In this document: piece by piece, positions 13,799 through 28,330 of the stretch | Layout: each line of letters starts with the position of its first letter | Position numbering within the stretch: position 1 is the stretch's first letter | Assembly: GCA_014706295.1 (NCBI GenBank) | Contig: JACSVZ010000002.1 | Coordinates: 50,246,717 to 50,310,716 of the forward strand | Reading direction: 5' to 3' | DNA length: 64,000 nucleotides | DNA from: Lycocorax pyrrhopterus obiensis | Taxonomy: Eukaryota > Chordata > Aves > Passeriformes > Paradisaeidae | The notes under the pieces: generated by a model | Told to the model about the DNA's origin: nothing | Database searches by the model: none | Seen by the model: the letters and a program-made list of their open reading frames with translations, nothing else | Program-made: the position numbers and the translations under genes

Positions 13799-13892
13799 AT
13801 GGCTCCAGGCTACCGGAGATTCTCTCTCACCTTTCTCCAGGGCGTGGGGTCTGTCTTCTTCATGCTTCAGATCATCTGTGTTCAGGCTGATG
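13799..13892 (+). CDS. SUSD5: SUSD5 coding exon 1: signal peptide
   Basis: The ATG has a favourable context (G at -3, G at +4). It opens a classical signal peptide: MAPGYRR (basic n-region), a hydrophobic core FSLTFLQGVGSVFFMLQII, and a cleavage site expected after CVQA (residue 30). The exon ends GATG|gtgagt, a near-consensus donor, leaving one base of the codon for Gly32. The frame upstream of this ATG has no stop back to at least 13346, so an N-terminal extension is formally open. It would bury the signal peptide, so this ATG is preferred. Confidence 0.9.
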
Positions 13893-13985
13893 GTGAGTCT
13901 CCCATTCAGTTTGGGCTGGGTTGCTATGGCTGGAATGAGAGCTGTATGTTGAAATGTGTTATTGTAAAAAAAATCCCAAACCAAC

Positions 13986-14006
13986 TTTTTTTTTTTTTTT
14001 TTTTTT
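13986..14006. repeat. Poly(T) run, 21 nt
   Basis: An uninterrupted run of 21 T lies about 95 bp inside intron 1. It is a mononucleotide microsatellite and likely polymorphic. There is no adjacent processed-gene or SINE body to suggest it is a retroposon tail on the - strand. Confidence 0.9.
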
Positions 14007-17000
14007 AAATAAGAAGCTGAAATACATGCCCCGGTTTGCGTTAGGAAACTTCTGATTCAGAGGTTTTTGAGACTCTACAAATATCCTGGGGTTAAGCAGA
14101 GAAAGGAAATAAGATCCCAGAAGGCTAAGATTATTTTATTACAACAAAATGACAGGATAGTGAACTTTTCCAGAAGAAATAAGAATAATGAAACAAAGCC
14201 AGAACACGACTAAGAAGACTCAGCTATATTTTAGGAGACCTCTCCTTATAATTCAGAGTACCTTTTCTCCGAAGAACAAGAACTTTCCCATCTGCCCACT
14301 TCAGATACCTCCCTGTGTCACTTTATATGGGCAGGTTCTTGAGTAAGGGAATCCAAGAAGTGAAAGACTTTGAAAACCTCTTCTGTTCAGTGCCACACAT
14401 GCTGAAGATGACTGCTCACCTTTCTGTACCTGAGCTTCATCTGCACTTCACTGCTGAGGGATGTGATCAGAACATTGATTTGGCTGAAGCACCAGCTACC
14501 AGTAACTCTGAAATGGGATTTTTTACTTGCTGATAGTAATCCTGAACAGCTGCATCCCTTGAAAAGTTCCAGTAGCATACTGCCCTTTTAATGATTCAGC
14601 TTGTGATAATGATGACCAACTTGCCTTAACCAAGACACAACTTACTTTTGTAGCAACTATGTCTTTTCCTGGGAGAGCAATGCTGAATGGTCACATTTTT
14701 CCACTTTCACAGCTGCGATAGATTTATGCCCAATCTCAGAATTTTTTTTATTTCAATACCCTAATCCTTTACCATTGATGTTTGCTGCATTATTCCAGAG
14801 AACAGTTCTTAAATATTATAGGGCAATAAAAATCTCTTCTTGTTTGTTCTCAGAGTGTTTTTCCTGCTTAATTTAGATTTCTTTCAGCTGATGACAAAGT
14901 ATGGCAAAGGAAAGGGAGAAAATTAATCTTGCCTGCATGTTTCTACTGCTTCGAGTAAAATACCATTTATACAACGGAACTCTGTCTTGTGAATTTTAAG
15001 AGAATTACATTTCATTAAGCATAAAGGAAAAGAAATGTGTCAGACAACTGCACTGTGTTGCAGTAGGCAAAATTGTGATTCTGTTTTAGGAGGTACTCCT
15101 TCCCTAGCAAAATGCCTTTGAAATGAGGAGAGGGGAGAAAAGCATATCCATGAAAAAGGATTCTTCACAGGACTTAAGGACACAGGACAGGAATAATAAT
15201 GTCCCTTGCTAAGAATGCTTCACCTGAAGATCCCCTTGTTTTTTCAGAGCCGCCTTCCAATTTGTATTATTTCCATAAAATTAACTAAACAAACTTATTG
15301 ATTCCTAAACAGGCATCTTCTAAAAGAGAAAGGAAAAAAAATGTTGGAAATAATTTTAAGGCAGAGTTCATGACAGATTTTAATTGTCATTCAACAGTTT
15401 GTCAAATTTACTTCACATGTGGTAAAACATTTATAGAATTAAAAGGTAGAATGTCTGAAGTACTTTACAATTGTCAAGCATTATTATAATAATATGGTTT
15501 GCAATTTTGTTTACATTCTATGTAGTATTGTGAAAGATGTGTAAGTCTTCTATTAACTCGATCTTCAGTGGGTTCTCCTAATATTAATATTCAAGCAAAC
15601 AACTGTAACACTGTCCTATAAACCATCTGGGTTAAAACAGGAGAAAACACTCTGTCAGCTTTAAAATTTACCGCTATGTATTTAAGAAGATCTGAGAGTA
15701 TGAAACAGGATTAATACTTTCTTTTATAGCAGATTCTGGCCAGATCCAGTCAGAAACCGCCTTCTCATTTTTTAAGTTGTAGGTGAAAATACAATTGTGG
15801 TAGTTTCTAATAGATGCAAATGTCACTTAGGTGCCAATGGACCATTCTGAGTGACACATACGTGTTTGTGTATTTGTTATTTTTAACTGAAAGTATCTGA
15901 CTGTGTTGCAAACTGCTAAAGGGATTTTGAATTTGCCTTACAAAAAACCTGTGAAATTCAGACTGGCCCCTGTTACAGTCAAACCTCTGAAACTGGCTGC
16001 AATATATTTCCCAGAGGAAGACTTTCACTTTATTATCTCACACAAAAATAATGACAGAGAGCAGGCAATAAAACTGGTGGCCATCAAAGTCTGGTGAGGG
16101 TGTGAAGCTTCAGAGCTTAATTGATCTCTTTTGACCATTATTTACCATGGTATATATTGCTGTAGCACATATAGGCTCCAGAAAGACCCAGGCAAATGCA
16201 GAAATAAAATATAGCTTTGTTTCACTTTGCAGCTTTTTTTCCCAATTGTAATGTGCTTGCTCAAAGCTGTTCTGGTCCAGGTCAGACGGACAGAAGGCTC
16301 CTCAAGGGCTTGTTCCTGCTCTGATGTACCATGGTGTGCTACTGCCAGTGCAGTTACTGGAGAATAATATGGGTTATCGTGGCAGTTCTGAATTGTATCA
16401 GTGCAAATTCAGGTGGTTTAATTATTTTCCATTTGCACTGGAGTAGGAGAACAAGGATGCGACTTCCTGCATCCTGCACAGGAGTTGCCTCTGCTTTTTT
16501 GCCTCCCTGTTTTGTCTTTTCATGGCTCCTAAAGTATCCACACATATGAACCATTCTTTTCTGCAGAGTACTTGCTCTGAGACAGAGCATGTCAGGAGAG
16601 GGTGATGGCAATTCATCTACCATACTGAGACACTCCTGAATTCAAAGAACATGCTGATTCCAAGACTTTACTAATTGTGCCAAAGTGGAGTTGGTCTGTT
16701 GGCTAAATTTGGATTACATGAAGCCCTGTTGGTCATGCCAGTCAGCAGTAGTGACCATGCATAGTGACTGCAGAGGTTGCAAGTGAAAGGATCTAGAATC
16801 CAGGAAGCTGGGCTCAAATAGGTGAGGATCTGAGAGACGTGCCTCTAACTAGAAACTGATGATGTCCAAAGTAGGGAAAACTCCCTACTAGAGTATTTAA
16901 TTTGGCTTGTTTTGCATCCTTTTTTTAAAGTAAAGGAAAAAATGTATGTTTTTTTCTCTTCTGCTCTCTCTAGACGCTCACATTTCAGTAGCAGGTGTCT

Positions 17001-18711
17001 ACAAATTTCAGTCTCCCTCTTGCAAAACAACACACGTTTTTGCATGAACAATTCCAACTATTCGATCCTAAAGCGTGTAGTAAAATCAAAATTTAGGCTC
17101 AAGCTGAGTTTAGCTGAGGGGGAACTCAGAGGTGACCTCTTGATTTTGCTATTTTTCTGTTGATGTAATATTTTTTTAAATTGAATAAGACATCATTCAC
17201 TTTTGTTTCTTGCAGAAATAAACTCCACATTCGTGAACTCTAGGTAGAACTGGTAATCAGCCAAATCTCTGTCTGCAATTGTAGAGTTACTGGATCCTCC
17301 ACCTTTACCCTTACAATCAAGTTACATTGTTACACAGAGCCATAGAAATGGAAATCACGTTGCTCTCGAACTACAGAAGTGACCTTCTCTTTCTCTGCTC
17401 TCTTTTACCTCAATTTGAAATTTTTGACATTCAAGTAAAAATGTATTGGACTCCACATTTGCACATCTTTTGCCAAATTTATTTTGTTGAAACTGATTAG
17501 TTTTTATTCTTCGAAATAAGAAACATCATGTCTTGAGCTCAGCACACTGGGCATGCCTTTTAAAGTGCTTTCATTTTATATTATTTGTGAGAGACATTCT
17601 TACTTCGAAGTATATTTGACCATACAGTTTTATATTCCTTCTTCAAGTAAAATGCAAATTCTGCTGAAGACATGGAGAAATTTGAACTCATTTCAATGGG
17701 CTTTGAGCTGTGCCTATGAACCTCAGAAGAACTTCTTGTTGTATCTGTTACTGTAAAAGAATACATCAGCCAAACTCTCTTCTTAATAACCAGTAGAATT
17801 CTGCTAAACCTACTGACCTTCCACAAAATATGAAGAAACATCTTTTGGACTGGTTTTATTTTTGAAGAACTCCTTTTTTGCACTTCCATATATGATTGTA
17901 GATGTCTCTTAAGTCTTGAAAGCATTAGGAGAATCAGTTTTTAGAAGCTGAGTTTAGCAAAATTTGGAGCTGGAAATAAGGTGGAGTAAGAGTAATGAAC
18001 CATTGGAACAGTTTGCTATAAAGTGTGCTGTAAATTCTCCATTACTTGGAGGCATTGAATCATGACTGGATGCATGTTGAAAAGACATGCTCTAGTTCAA
18101 CCGTGAGTTTTTGGACTTGATGGTGGAATTGCAGGGGGAAATCTACAGTCTAGTTATGCAGGAATTGAACAAGGTGATAAAAATTGATTCCTAGAAGCCC
18201 TGAGATCTATGCGTCTGCGGCTATGTTTTCAATCAGAATACACTAGGGTACTCTTAAGTAAAAGCTATATTAATCTATTGCAAAAAATAACTAAAACATT
18301 ATCAATATATCAAAATATAATCAATATTCTGTAATAATAGTGATCAGATAATGGAGAGGCTAGCAATCCAATATAGGCTAGTTATTAAAGAGAAAATCTC
18401 TTTTGTTTCAAGCACGAATTTTTCATGTGAACTATGAATCCCACTGACAAATAACAGTTGGAAGAATGATGTCTCATTATTTATGCCTCATCATTGAAGT
18501 TAAAAGCTTTATCACTTGTTTCAAATGCGAATCTAAAAGAACCTTACTGTGACAAGGATATGTTTCGTTCTGAACCTGCTAAACTCAACATGTTCAGTAA
18601 ACGTCCTGAGAAATACTACTTTGCATGGATTTTTAGCTTGATCTTTAAATCAAAGGGACTTGCTTTGTTTAGAAAAGCTTCAGAAAAGTGTGTAGAGTTT
18701 TGGTAACGAAT

Positions 18712-18736
18712 TTCCACCCCTCTGCGGGGGGTGGAA
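18712..18736. repeat. Short inverted repeat (9-bp arms)
   Basis: Arms TTCCACCCC (18712-18720) and GGGGTGGAA (18728-18736) are perfect complements around a 7-nt loop. This is a compact GC-rich hairpin within AT-rich intron 1. No function can be assigned. Confidence 0.7.
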
Positions 18737-21700
18737 GCTTTATGGGAAACAAATGTTACAGGGCAGAAATGAAGTGCCAGAGTTGAGAGAGAGCTTGGGC
18801 ACAGTGGCTGCTCGAAGGCACCACAATCAAAGGCATACTACGTTCTTCAATGGACATGATCCTTCGTCCTGTGTCTTATGGAAATACAGAACAGTCTCAT
18901 ATTTAAAACAAAATGACAACACCTCTCTCGATACTGTCTCAGAGATAAGACTGATTTCAACCACCTCAATATGAAAAAATGACTGCTATGTCATCAAGTA
19001 TGGGAGAAAATCCTTTTTTACGAAACCTTTTAACTAGCACTGATAAAAATGTTACAACTAATTAGTCAGGACCCTTAGATTCCCTTAGACTGAAAATGAT
19101 ACCATTTGAGATAAAAAGTGATAAATATTCTATACATCGATATCTTGTACATGTTACCAATGACACTGTAAGGTGCAGAATTCAGTGTTGCAGTCTTTTT
19201 TGTTTAATGGGGTTTCCTGTTTTGATGTGCTTTTGTGTTTTTCCTATTACCATGCTAGCATATCTCATGTATTTTTTTCCTGTCAATGCCCCTCAGTAAA
19301 GTGACACAGCTCAGGATATTGAGGATCCAGCTATTCCATTGGTCAAGCATCTGATGAGTGAACCTTATCAGAACCTTACTTGCTATTATATAGCAAGAAA
19401 TCAGACAAAACCAGAGGGCACATCTTGAAAACTGTGCAGATAGCCACAGAGCTTCTAAAACTTTGAAGAACATTCACAGGTTAGTTTGGTAAAGAGGTTG
19501 GCCTTCTTTACCCACCTCTGGCTAACCAGAATTTCCTATAAAGCAGTTCACTGTAACTTCCCAACCAGTAAGCCTTTCCTAGCTTACCTTATAATTCACT
19601 TGTTTATATAATTTGAACAGCCCAGATACCTTTTCAAAGGACAACACTCTGTTTTGACAGCATCTTCATAGGTTCTAGTAAAAAGTTAGGTATCTTAAGT
19701 ACTAGCAAACAGCATAACAGTAGTCAAGGGAAACTGTCTCAGCGCCCGTCTTGTACAGCTAAACCCCCTTAAAAATGTAACTGTTGCTTACTGGTAAAAA
19801 ATCTAAATAATTAACCTAATTTCTTCTAATTATATCTAGATGGAACTCAATGCCTGATGATTTTCCTTTCTTTAAGGTTTCTAATTGAAATACTAATGGC
19901 TGGAAAATAAGGGTTATGCCATGTCAAAATGACATTTACAGTTTAAGTCAGATGCTGTGCAAACTTGCCCTCTATGTCTTGGATGTTGCATCTCAATCCT
20001 GACAGTCAAATGGTGAAATGTAGAATGCAGACAGGCTTTTAGTTGGGACAAAGCCTCAGTAAAGCATTACACTTAATCTCTGTTTTCCTTTAGGAGTGAA
20101 AGTTGTTTTGCAACTTAAGAATGGTTGTTCAAAACCATCCTCTTTCTGCTTATATGGTCTCTCTCCGAAGGCCATGCACACTTCACTGTGTCTGTCGTGG
20201 CTTAGGAAACAGGAGCTACATTAGTGCCACGTGCATTATTTGGGACATGTGGTAAAGAATCCTGATGTTTGTGTACTGAGGGATGTAGAGGCTTGCTGCT
20301 TTCACTACTTTGTGTAAAACCCCCTGTTCTAATTACAGTTAATGGTATTGATTACAGTGGAGAATTTAAAGACAATGTAATCTAGTAGCTATCACGCTGA
20401 CTGGTGTTTCTGGCTGTATTCCTTGGTCAGCTACTGTTAACTGCCTTAAGAAAATCACTCTGGGTACTCTGAACTTCTTTTCCTTCTCATAACTGCTTGT
20501 CCTGCTTATTTAAATAGCCATCTGCCCAAATCAGGATGACTTCTTGCTGTGCACATGTAGAATTCCCACCAAAGTAGGAGTCTTCACTGGGACTCGTCTG
20601 CCCTTGCTAGCTAATGTAAACACAAATGACATGTTTACTTGAGGGAAACTTTACATTTTTTGATGTAAGGACTGTGATTCTTCTAATGGGTTTAGTTGTG
20701 CACAGGTGAGAACAGAAAGCTGTTGGGGGCAGGCCTGCCCTGTATAAGTTCCCCATATTTAGGATTAGAATCAGATTTACCAATTTGTTGAAACAGTATG
20801 TGGTGAGGATGGCACTTGGTACAGAATCCGGCTGAATCAGTCCGAAGGATTCCTGATGCTGGTCAGTATCTCCTGTGAGTGTGAAGCTGGCTGCATAGTG
20901 AACACTCAGTATGTGCTGGAAGTTGTGCACTCGTATAATCACTACCACTAATCCACTTTGGAAATAGGACATAAATGAGTGTTTCCAGACATTTACTGAA
21001 GGAACAGTGCTTAATAATTTTCTTTCTGCACCTGCAAGCAATCTCAGTCTGTACCTTTGAAATCTAGAAGGTGTTCTGAGGGATGTTATCATCAGAAAAA
21101 AGATAGTTATGGCAACTTAAATGTCAGCTGCAAGCTGTCTCATTGTTTATTTCTTTTTCTGGAGCAGCCAGCTAATATGTTTATTCCATAACCCAGTAAC
21201 TTCTCAAGCTTCATTGCCAAAACCCCAACTGACCTGTTCCCTGTTGCCAAAACCTCTAACTTTTACCCTTTCAGCTTTCCCAGTATTAGATAAATTAAAG
21301 TAAAATAAACTGAACTGAAAATAAAAATAACACAAAAAAATGTTACACTAAATATGTTCTCATGCTCATTCAAAAAAAATAAAAAGCCTTCCATTAATAA
21401 AAAACTTTGTCTGTCTTTCCAAAAAGACATGATAACAAAGTGGTCTGCATTTAGGCACAAGATGTCATAGAATGACTTAATTTTGATTTTAGAGAATAAG
21501 CATAGATCTATTTCTGACATGGAAGACAGGCCTGCAATACTGGCTTTTAGGCATGTGCTTGCTTTGTAGATGTAGTTGTTATAGAGTGACTGTAAAATGT
21601 TTAGCAATGGATTCCAGTGTTAGTAGCCCACAGGAGGTGTTCTTTCTGACTTTGACTTTATATGTGCATATGAAAAAGTATCATGCTTTCTCTCTCCAGA

Positions 21701-21916
21701 TCTTAAGCACAGACCCACAGAGGCAAGACAGGTTTCTCCTCTGAGTTAAGAATGACTTGCTTTTCTGTTGGTGGACAAAATTAAAAGAAAAGCTAACACG
21801 AGGATACTTACAGTCTTGATTAAATTACGCCTCCCAAAAAGTAGGTGGCCCATTAAAATAAACTTAGTAAAAGCATGAAGGCTTTATTTGGTGATAATTT
21901 GCAATATTTCTGTTGA

Positions 21917-22150
<234 letters not shown>

Positions 22151-24193
22151 TAAGGACAACAGCATAACACTTTCTGGGAAGTAGGAATGATGGTTGTCAA
22201 GCAAGTTTTCCACCTTGACTAAGATTTACTGAAAAACACTGGCCACAATTCAAGCACCATGACATATAGCTGAATTTGCCACTCTCCCCCCAGAATTAGT
22301 TTTTTACAGCTAATATTGCAGGTACACAAGTAGTCATCAGTCTCACGTTACAATTTCACAGATTTGGTGCAATTTTCTCTTCTTCTTTCCTGCTGAATTA
22401 CATCGTTGTGGCTCCCGTTCCCCTGGCCTGTAGTGAGGTGCTGAGCCCTAGAGCGCTTTGCAGGCTGAGAACACGGTGCTGGAGTTAGTGTCAGTGCTCC
22501 CACTGACTCTGTCATTCTCCAGTCTTCAAGAAGCTCAGCAAACTAAACTTCCCATGGGAACCACGAGTCTGTCTAACGCACTGACGCGTGGCTGAACAGA
22601 CAATAGGCATGTTCAAAAGGGCACAGATGCACTTAGATGTGATAACCCACATGTGGTAGAGAGTTTGTTGAGAAAGCTCACCAGGGACCTGATGCTGTCC
22701 CTCAGTGTGCTTGAGGTAGCTCAGGTGCCTCGACGTGGCACTAGGCTCAGCTTTTCCTTGCGTGAAGCATTGTTGCCTCTGTAGAGACCAATTTAAAGCA
22801 GGAATGTAAATGGAGGAGTTGAGGGAATGTCTGGTGTCACTGAAGCTGGGACCATACAGGAATTGCCCAGAAGGAGTATATCTAATCTGTTTTCAATGTT
22901 CAATGGTGATAAAGTTTTGTTTCTTGAAAAAAATGTTTCCAAACTTCAGTTTATTATTAGATTTTATGCCAGTTACCAGTTTTTTAAATAAGCATTGGTG
23001 TTTCTGTATTTTCAGTGATAAAGTTTCCAAAGGACAGAAAATTACTACTATTGAAATATATATATACACTAATGAAATATAAACAATTTCGAGCAAAAGC
23101 AACTATTTTCTGTGGTTGTATTTTTTGCCAGGTGAAAAATTGTTTGAAAATTTATTTGTTTGTACTTACTGGTCATTAAAAAAAAGAAAATCCAGAAATG
23201 TCTCATGATAAAAGGCAGTGATCTAAATCCGAAAAATCTTTTTCCCAAGAGAGTTGCTGAGATATCTTGCAGGCTGAAGAGACAAGAAAACTATACAACT
23301 GTAAGGAGTGCATGACAAAGGACCCCATGTACAGGGTCTTTATACAACCTCTGTATTCTGGAAGTAAGGAATGATGATGGGCAGGAGAAGAAATCATCCC
23401 TTTTTTTATCTAAGCAGTTCCACTAGTTAGTCCAGTGAGATCCTCAATTAATTGCTGCAGGCACTGGAGCTGTGGCTATTAATAGAACAGCTGTGGACTG
23501 AATATCTTCAATATCAAAATTGTGGACAGTGATAAAAACACATCATACTGATGGGAAGGAAGATTTTTCATCCCTTCCAGCTTTCCATACTCCATTCCTC
23601 CAGTAAACCTGTCCTTAGTATGGAAGTCTCTAAACTATTTTTCAGAAAGAACTTTGTGGAGGCACATCAGCATGCCATTGCTGTGCAGTCACCACATCTG
23701 ACCTTCACTGGAGAGCTTCACCACAGAAAAAAGTTCTTCAGAGCTGGAATTTTATACTCTGGGGCTGTTTTACCCATGGCTGGGCAAGCACCAGGATGTA
23801 TGTTACTTGGTTCGTTGAACTGGATATTTTTGGCTCTGGGGGAAAATAGGACTTGTATACTGCCTAAAAAGGCTAATCTGCTTCCACTGTAAGTTAATGC
23901 AGCTCTGGAGAAAGAAGTGAGCAGTCAAGTGCAAAGTGTGCAAATGGGATGAAGTTGTTTAAGTTGAACAAGTTCAGCTTCAATACAGAGATTTACAGTG
24001 AGATTTAGATGGAAGGGTAAAATGATGCCAAAAGGAGTTCAATGATAATACATGCAAAAAGAACACGCAATCTACTTAAAAATATCTTTAGTGGGTTCTG
24101 ATTTACCTCTGTCAGTCCAGGAAAGATATGAGGACATCACTGTGCACAGCACAAAGAAAACTTCTGTCAGACTGCAGCTGTAGTAAAAACAGA

Positions 24194-24225
24194 CAAACAA
24201 ACAAACAAACAAACAAGCAAACAAA
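24194..24225. repeat. (CAAA)n microsatellite
   Basis: Seven to eight tandem CAAA units with one CAAG interruption. It is a simple sequence repeat in intron 2 with no coding relevance. Confidence 0.9.
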
Positions 24226-27200
24226 GAAGTTTCTCAAGTGTTTATGGAATGGAATGGAGAATATGAAAAAAATTATACACGTAGGTCAGTGTAATAGCCT
24301 GCTTTGGAATACTATATATATTGTTACTATATCTTGGGAAAGGTACTAAAAGTGTGTCAAAAAACGGCTTAAGAATAATTAAAGGAATTTAAAATCTATT
24401 AAGAAGGGACTAAAATTATTTTACTAAATTATTTATTTATTTTTAAATATTTACCTATACAGTACTTTGGGCATTTACTTGATAAATGGAAACATGACAG
24501 CAGGGAAAAAGGATAGCTGGTATACAGAAAAACCTCTCCACACCAGCTGATTTTAGACAGAGAAGAGAAAGGCGGCTTCACAGCATGCCCACAGGTTAGA
24601 GAAGTTTGAAAAGTTATTTCCAAAATAAAGAACTCTTTGCTGGGCACACCTTGTTCATTTATCTTGATGAACCTCCACATCTTTGGATGAGAAATGACCT
24701 CCTCACATCTGCCAGGTCCAAAACCGTTCAGGACTTTATAAGTTGGATCTAAAATCTTGGAATCCTCCCAGCAGCTGACTGGAGTCCAATGCAGATCGCA
24801 GAGCTTTAGTCTAATACTCTCCCATATCCTCTTGGACCGTGCAAATCAGAAAGGAGATGAATAGGAGGGAGCATGATAAAAGAAATTCCTAATTTCTGGA
24901 AGAATGAAGTTTGGTTTATTTATTTGGTGCCTGGGAGGCATCCCAATCTTTCCCCTGAGAAAAATGGATTAGACATTGGCAGTAGAAGTAAACACAAACA
25001 AATGATGTGATTGAAGTAATTACGGTGTTGCAGATTTTCTGACATGCTTCAGCCCTCCTTTCACCACTTAGACTTTAAACTGAACAGGAGCTCTAGCAGA
25101 CATGTAAGGACTTTTTCACTGCTAGATCCATTGCCCAGGTTTTGCACAAGCCTGTGATTTGTTCACTTCTGATGACTATTTATGGTCTTAGTGAATAGTT
25201 ACAATCCCACTCCTAGTAAACATATCCATCACTGTTGATTATTTTGTCCTACTATTATTTTTACAGCCAAATCAGAGCCTGGAAACCTGTGGGAGTGTGT
25301 CCTGTTACGGCTGAGGCACATCACTGAGTCAGTGTGAGCATGTTTATTTTGCCTGCTCTCTGGGCTGTGCTTCTTCTATGGGCAAAGAGGAGCATTTGGT
25401 CTAAAGAGCCAGCCCAGTTTGGGTGACTGTCAAGTTTCTGATGAGTCTCATGTAAATGCAGATCATCCATATTTAAGTATGCCCACTTCAGTCCCTGCAA
25501 ACTGGGCTGGCCCAAGCAGCAGGTCTTGACAAATAGGATTCATTTCAACTGATGCAGAATGGAAATTGCTTAAACAAATGGACCCCTGCCAGCAAATCCA
25601 AAGACACAATAAACTGGGTGGTTTTGTGATTTGCGCAGCCTGAGACAGAATCTCTTTCACAGGAATAAAAGGATGTTCTTGTCTTGCCCTTGCAGTTGTT
25701 CAGACCAACTTAATTCAGGGTTCGGGGCTCTTTACATAGACAAGTCCCTGGCAGTCTAGGGGCTTGGGAACTCTTTGAGAAGAGCCACTGACAAGTAGGT
25801 AGGGATAACTTCTCCCAGCAAGCAAGAAGTAAGCCGTGTACAAGTCAGTCCTGACATGTGTAACTTATAAAGCATTACACATTGTTGGATTTCAGGAAAT
25901 GAAATGTTGTTAGGCAAGTCTCATTTGTCAGACAAGCCCTAATAGCTATTTATACTAAAAATGACACTCTTATGACTTACTTGCATGTCAGACAAGTGAG
26001 TCAGTAAAACCATCAAGTGATCTGCCAGAATATAAATGAAAAAAAGGTGGCAGAGTTCTCTGAAAGGCTCTCACTGCTATCTTTTGAATTCAGATGTCAC
26101 ACTGGAAAACTTTGTGTTGAGTCTTCCAGCACTGGGCAGCATGTCCTGTAGGGTCTTAACTTCTTTTCTGGGGTTTTTGAAATTTGGAAAGTGAACATGA
26201 CACAACTGGTCTTAATATCAACACTGTGCACAGAATATTAGAAAGCAGCTATTTATTTCAGAAATTGTTAAACATCCTCAACACCTTGTATTAATATACC
26301 CATAGAAAATTACTCATTTCCATTGCTTTTGTAGGACAGAAAAGCTGTAGCTGTCCTATTCCCTATCCTGTTTCTTATTTGCCTACAAAGGAATGGAGCT
26401 ATGTATCTCTTCTATAACAGCTTTGAAGCTCTGCATAAAATTTCTGTTCTGTGATAGACCTCCTGCAGGGCTGTCAACCTGCTCCTTTGCGTGAAATTGC
26501 CCCAGGCTGGTTCCTACCCAGTCCCTGGAGGATTTATTCCAGAGGGGATAAGTCTGCAGTGAGCAAGGAGAGTCAGCTAGAATAAGCTCTGCTGTGAGAG
26601 GCAGAAGACAGGGGTTCTTTTCTTGGCTGACCACAGACCAGATGTTTGCTACTAGGAAAATTACTTCATCTCTATTTTTCCTTCCTTTTGTTAGCTCTTT
26701 GGGTTTTGCACTGCCTGCTTTTGAATGCTTCTACAGTGTCAAACACAACAGGGCCCTCACTGCAGATGGCACCAGTGGGAAATGTAATAATAAGACTCAA
26801 ATATGGCATTTCACAAGACTACCTACTTCTTTTTCTGCCTACTGCGTGGGATTTGCCCAGCACCTGACAGTATGGTAATAAAAGCACATTTCCTGGGGAA
26901 AAAAAAGCAACGTCCATGAATGAAATAAAGGGTCAGTTGCTAACCCTTTCCAGTCCTCTGATCTGTATTTGTAAAGCCTTGGGCTTGTGAGTCTCTTGAA
27001 AATCATCCAGTTGTGCATCCTAAAACAGACCCACTTGCTCTTTGCAGAGACGCAGTCCTGGTGATACGTCACTTTGGCAAGCTCTTGGTTTTATCTCAAG
27101 GCTGTGCTCTGCTGACTGATGATAATGCGTATGAATTTGCTCCCAGACAGATATTTGAGGCAGGTCAAGTAATTTCCTTCAAGAGAAAAATCCAGACATA

Positions 27201-27687
27201 ACTGACAGGACATGGTCCAATTCAAAATGCTAAAGTTGCTTATGAAATTGTCTGAGGAGGTCTTGGACTCCAAAATGCCTTCATGTCACAAACTCTAGTC
27301 CCACAGCTCACAGCTCATGTGATGCTCTCCTAAAAGATGACTTTGTTTTCTTGTTGTTTCTTGTCAATCATCTCAGAAAGTCTCATATAAGGTAAAAACA
27401 AAGTAATTGTGTTTCAGGAATAGGGATTTCTACATAAATCTCAGTCAAGAGACTTGAATTTAGGAAATGGGCATGGCCAGTTTACTCCAAGGGATGATAT
27501 CACTGAGCAATGTGGACATGACCCACTTTCCATCAGCTTTGGGAGGAGAGAAGCAAACCTTTTCTCAACCCAGCCTGGGACGATAGCATGGACAAAGTAT
27601 GACAGCTATGTTTCTTGTAAAAGAGATGGCCTAATAACTGAATAACTTTTTAGAAAGTTTACTTTTTGAGGAACAGCATTATACAAA

Positions 27688-27717
27688 AGAAAATACATAT
27701 TTTTTTATGTATTTTCT
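27688..27717. repeat. Perfect AT-rich inverted repeat (12-bp arms)
   Basis: Arms AGAAAATACATA (27688-27699) and TATGTATTTTCT (27706-27717) pair perfectly around a T6 loop. The stem is weak because it is AT-rich, and no mobile element is recognisable around it. Confidence 0.75.
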
Positions 27718-28227
27718 AAGACAAGCATCCAAACCACCATCTGCTGAACTGTGGCATCACAGCCATCAGAGATGCCATTTACTAAGTGAGATATGACTCT
27801 CACTTCTAAATTGTATTTTTACTGGAAGGTTTTTTTAACGAGCTCTGAGGGATTTAGCAAAGCTTTAGCAAGTTTTGGCACAAAAGGCAGGGGTTTGATA
27901 GTGAAATTAATTAATGCCCGAAGGTTAGAAATCATTCCTAAGACCAAGGAAAATCACAATATTGAACAGGAAGGTAAGCCTGACTTCAGAGATGGAGTAA
28001 CAGAAACGGGGTGCAAGGCAACAGTATTGTATGAAGGCTAATAGGAATTTCTGCCTTAAACCAGCAGTTCAGCTGGAAAGACAGAGCAGGAGAAAGAGCT
28101 GGGTGTAGTCACAGAACACAGGGCAGCAGTGGGCCTGTTGTAAAGTGAAATAACTCACGTAAAATTTGTGAGAAGAATAAATGTGGTCCTCCTAAAAGAT
28201 ATCCAGCAGCAATTCCAGAGGAAAGAG

Positions 28228-28330
28228 GGCAGTACTGAAGGGCTTGAATGAGGCACCAGTGAGACACCACCTGCAATAGTGCAATGTAGTTATTGGCATC
28301 CAAACCCAGAAGGTGTGGACTCAGACTAGG
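28228..28330 (+). mobile_element. Degraded CR1 LINE fragment, sense orientation
   Basis: The stretch with GTGAGACACCACCTGCAATA, later TCCAAACCCAGAAGG, resembles the end of CR1 ORF2 (GTGAGACCGCACCTGGAGTA ... GTCCAGTTCTGG ... CACAAGAAGG) with many substitutions. It is an old, truncated insertion and its limits are approximate. The match is from memory of the consensus. Confidence 0.5.

Noticed and set aside
20607..21092. 161-codon open frame on the - strand in SUSD5 intron 1
   Set aside because: The translation has no domain, no repeat-element identity and no splice partner. One open frame of this length is expected by chance in 64 kb of six-frame sequence.
26620..26700. A second MIR-like stretch (GGAAAATTACTTCATCTCTA)
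   Set aside because: Only one short core segment resembles MIR and the flanking parts do not follow the consensus order, so it is too weak to list.
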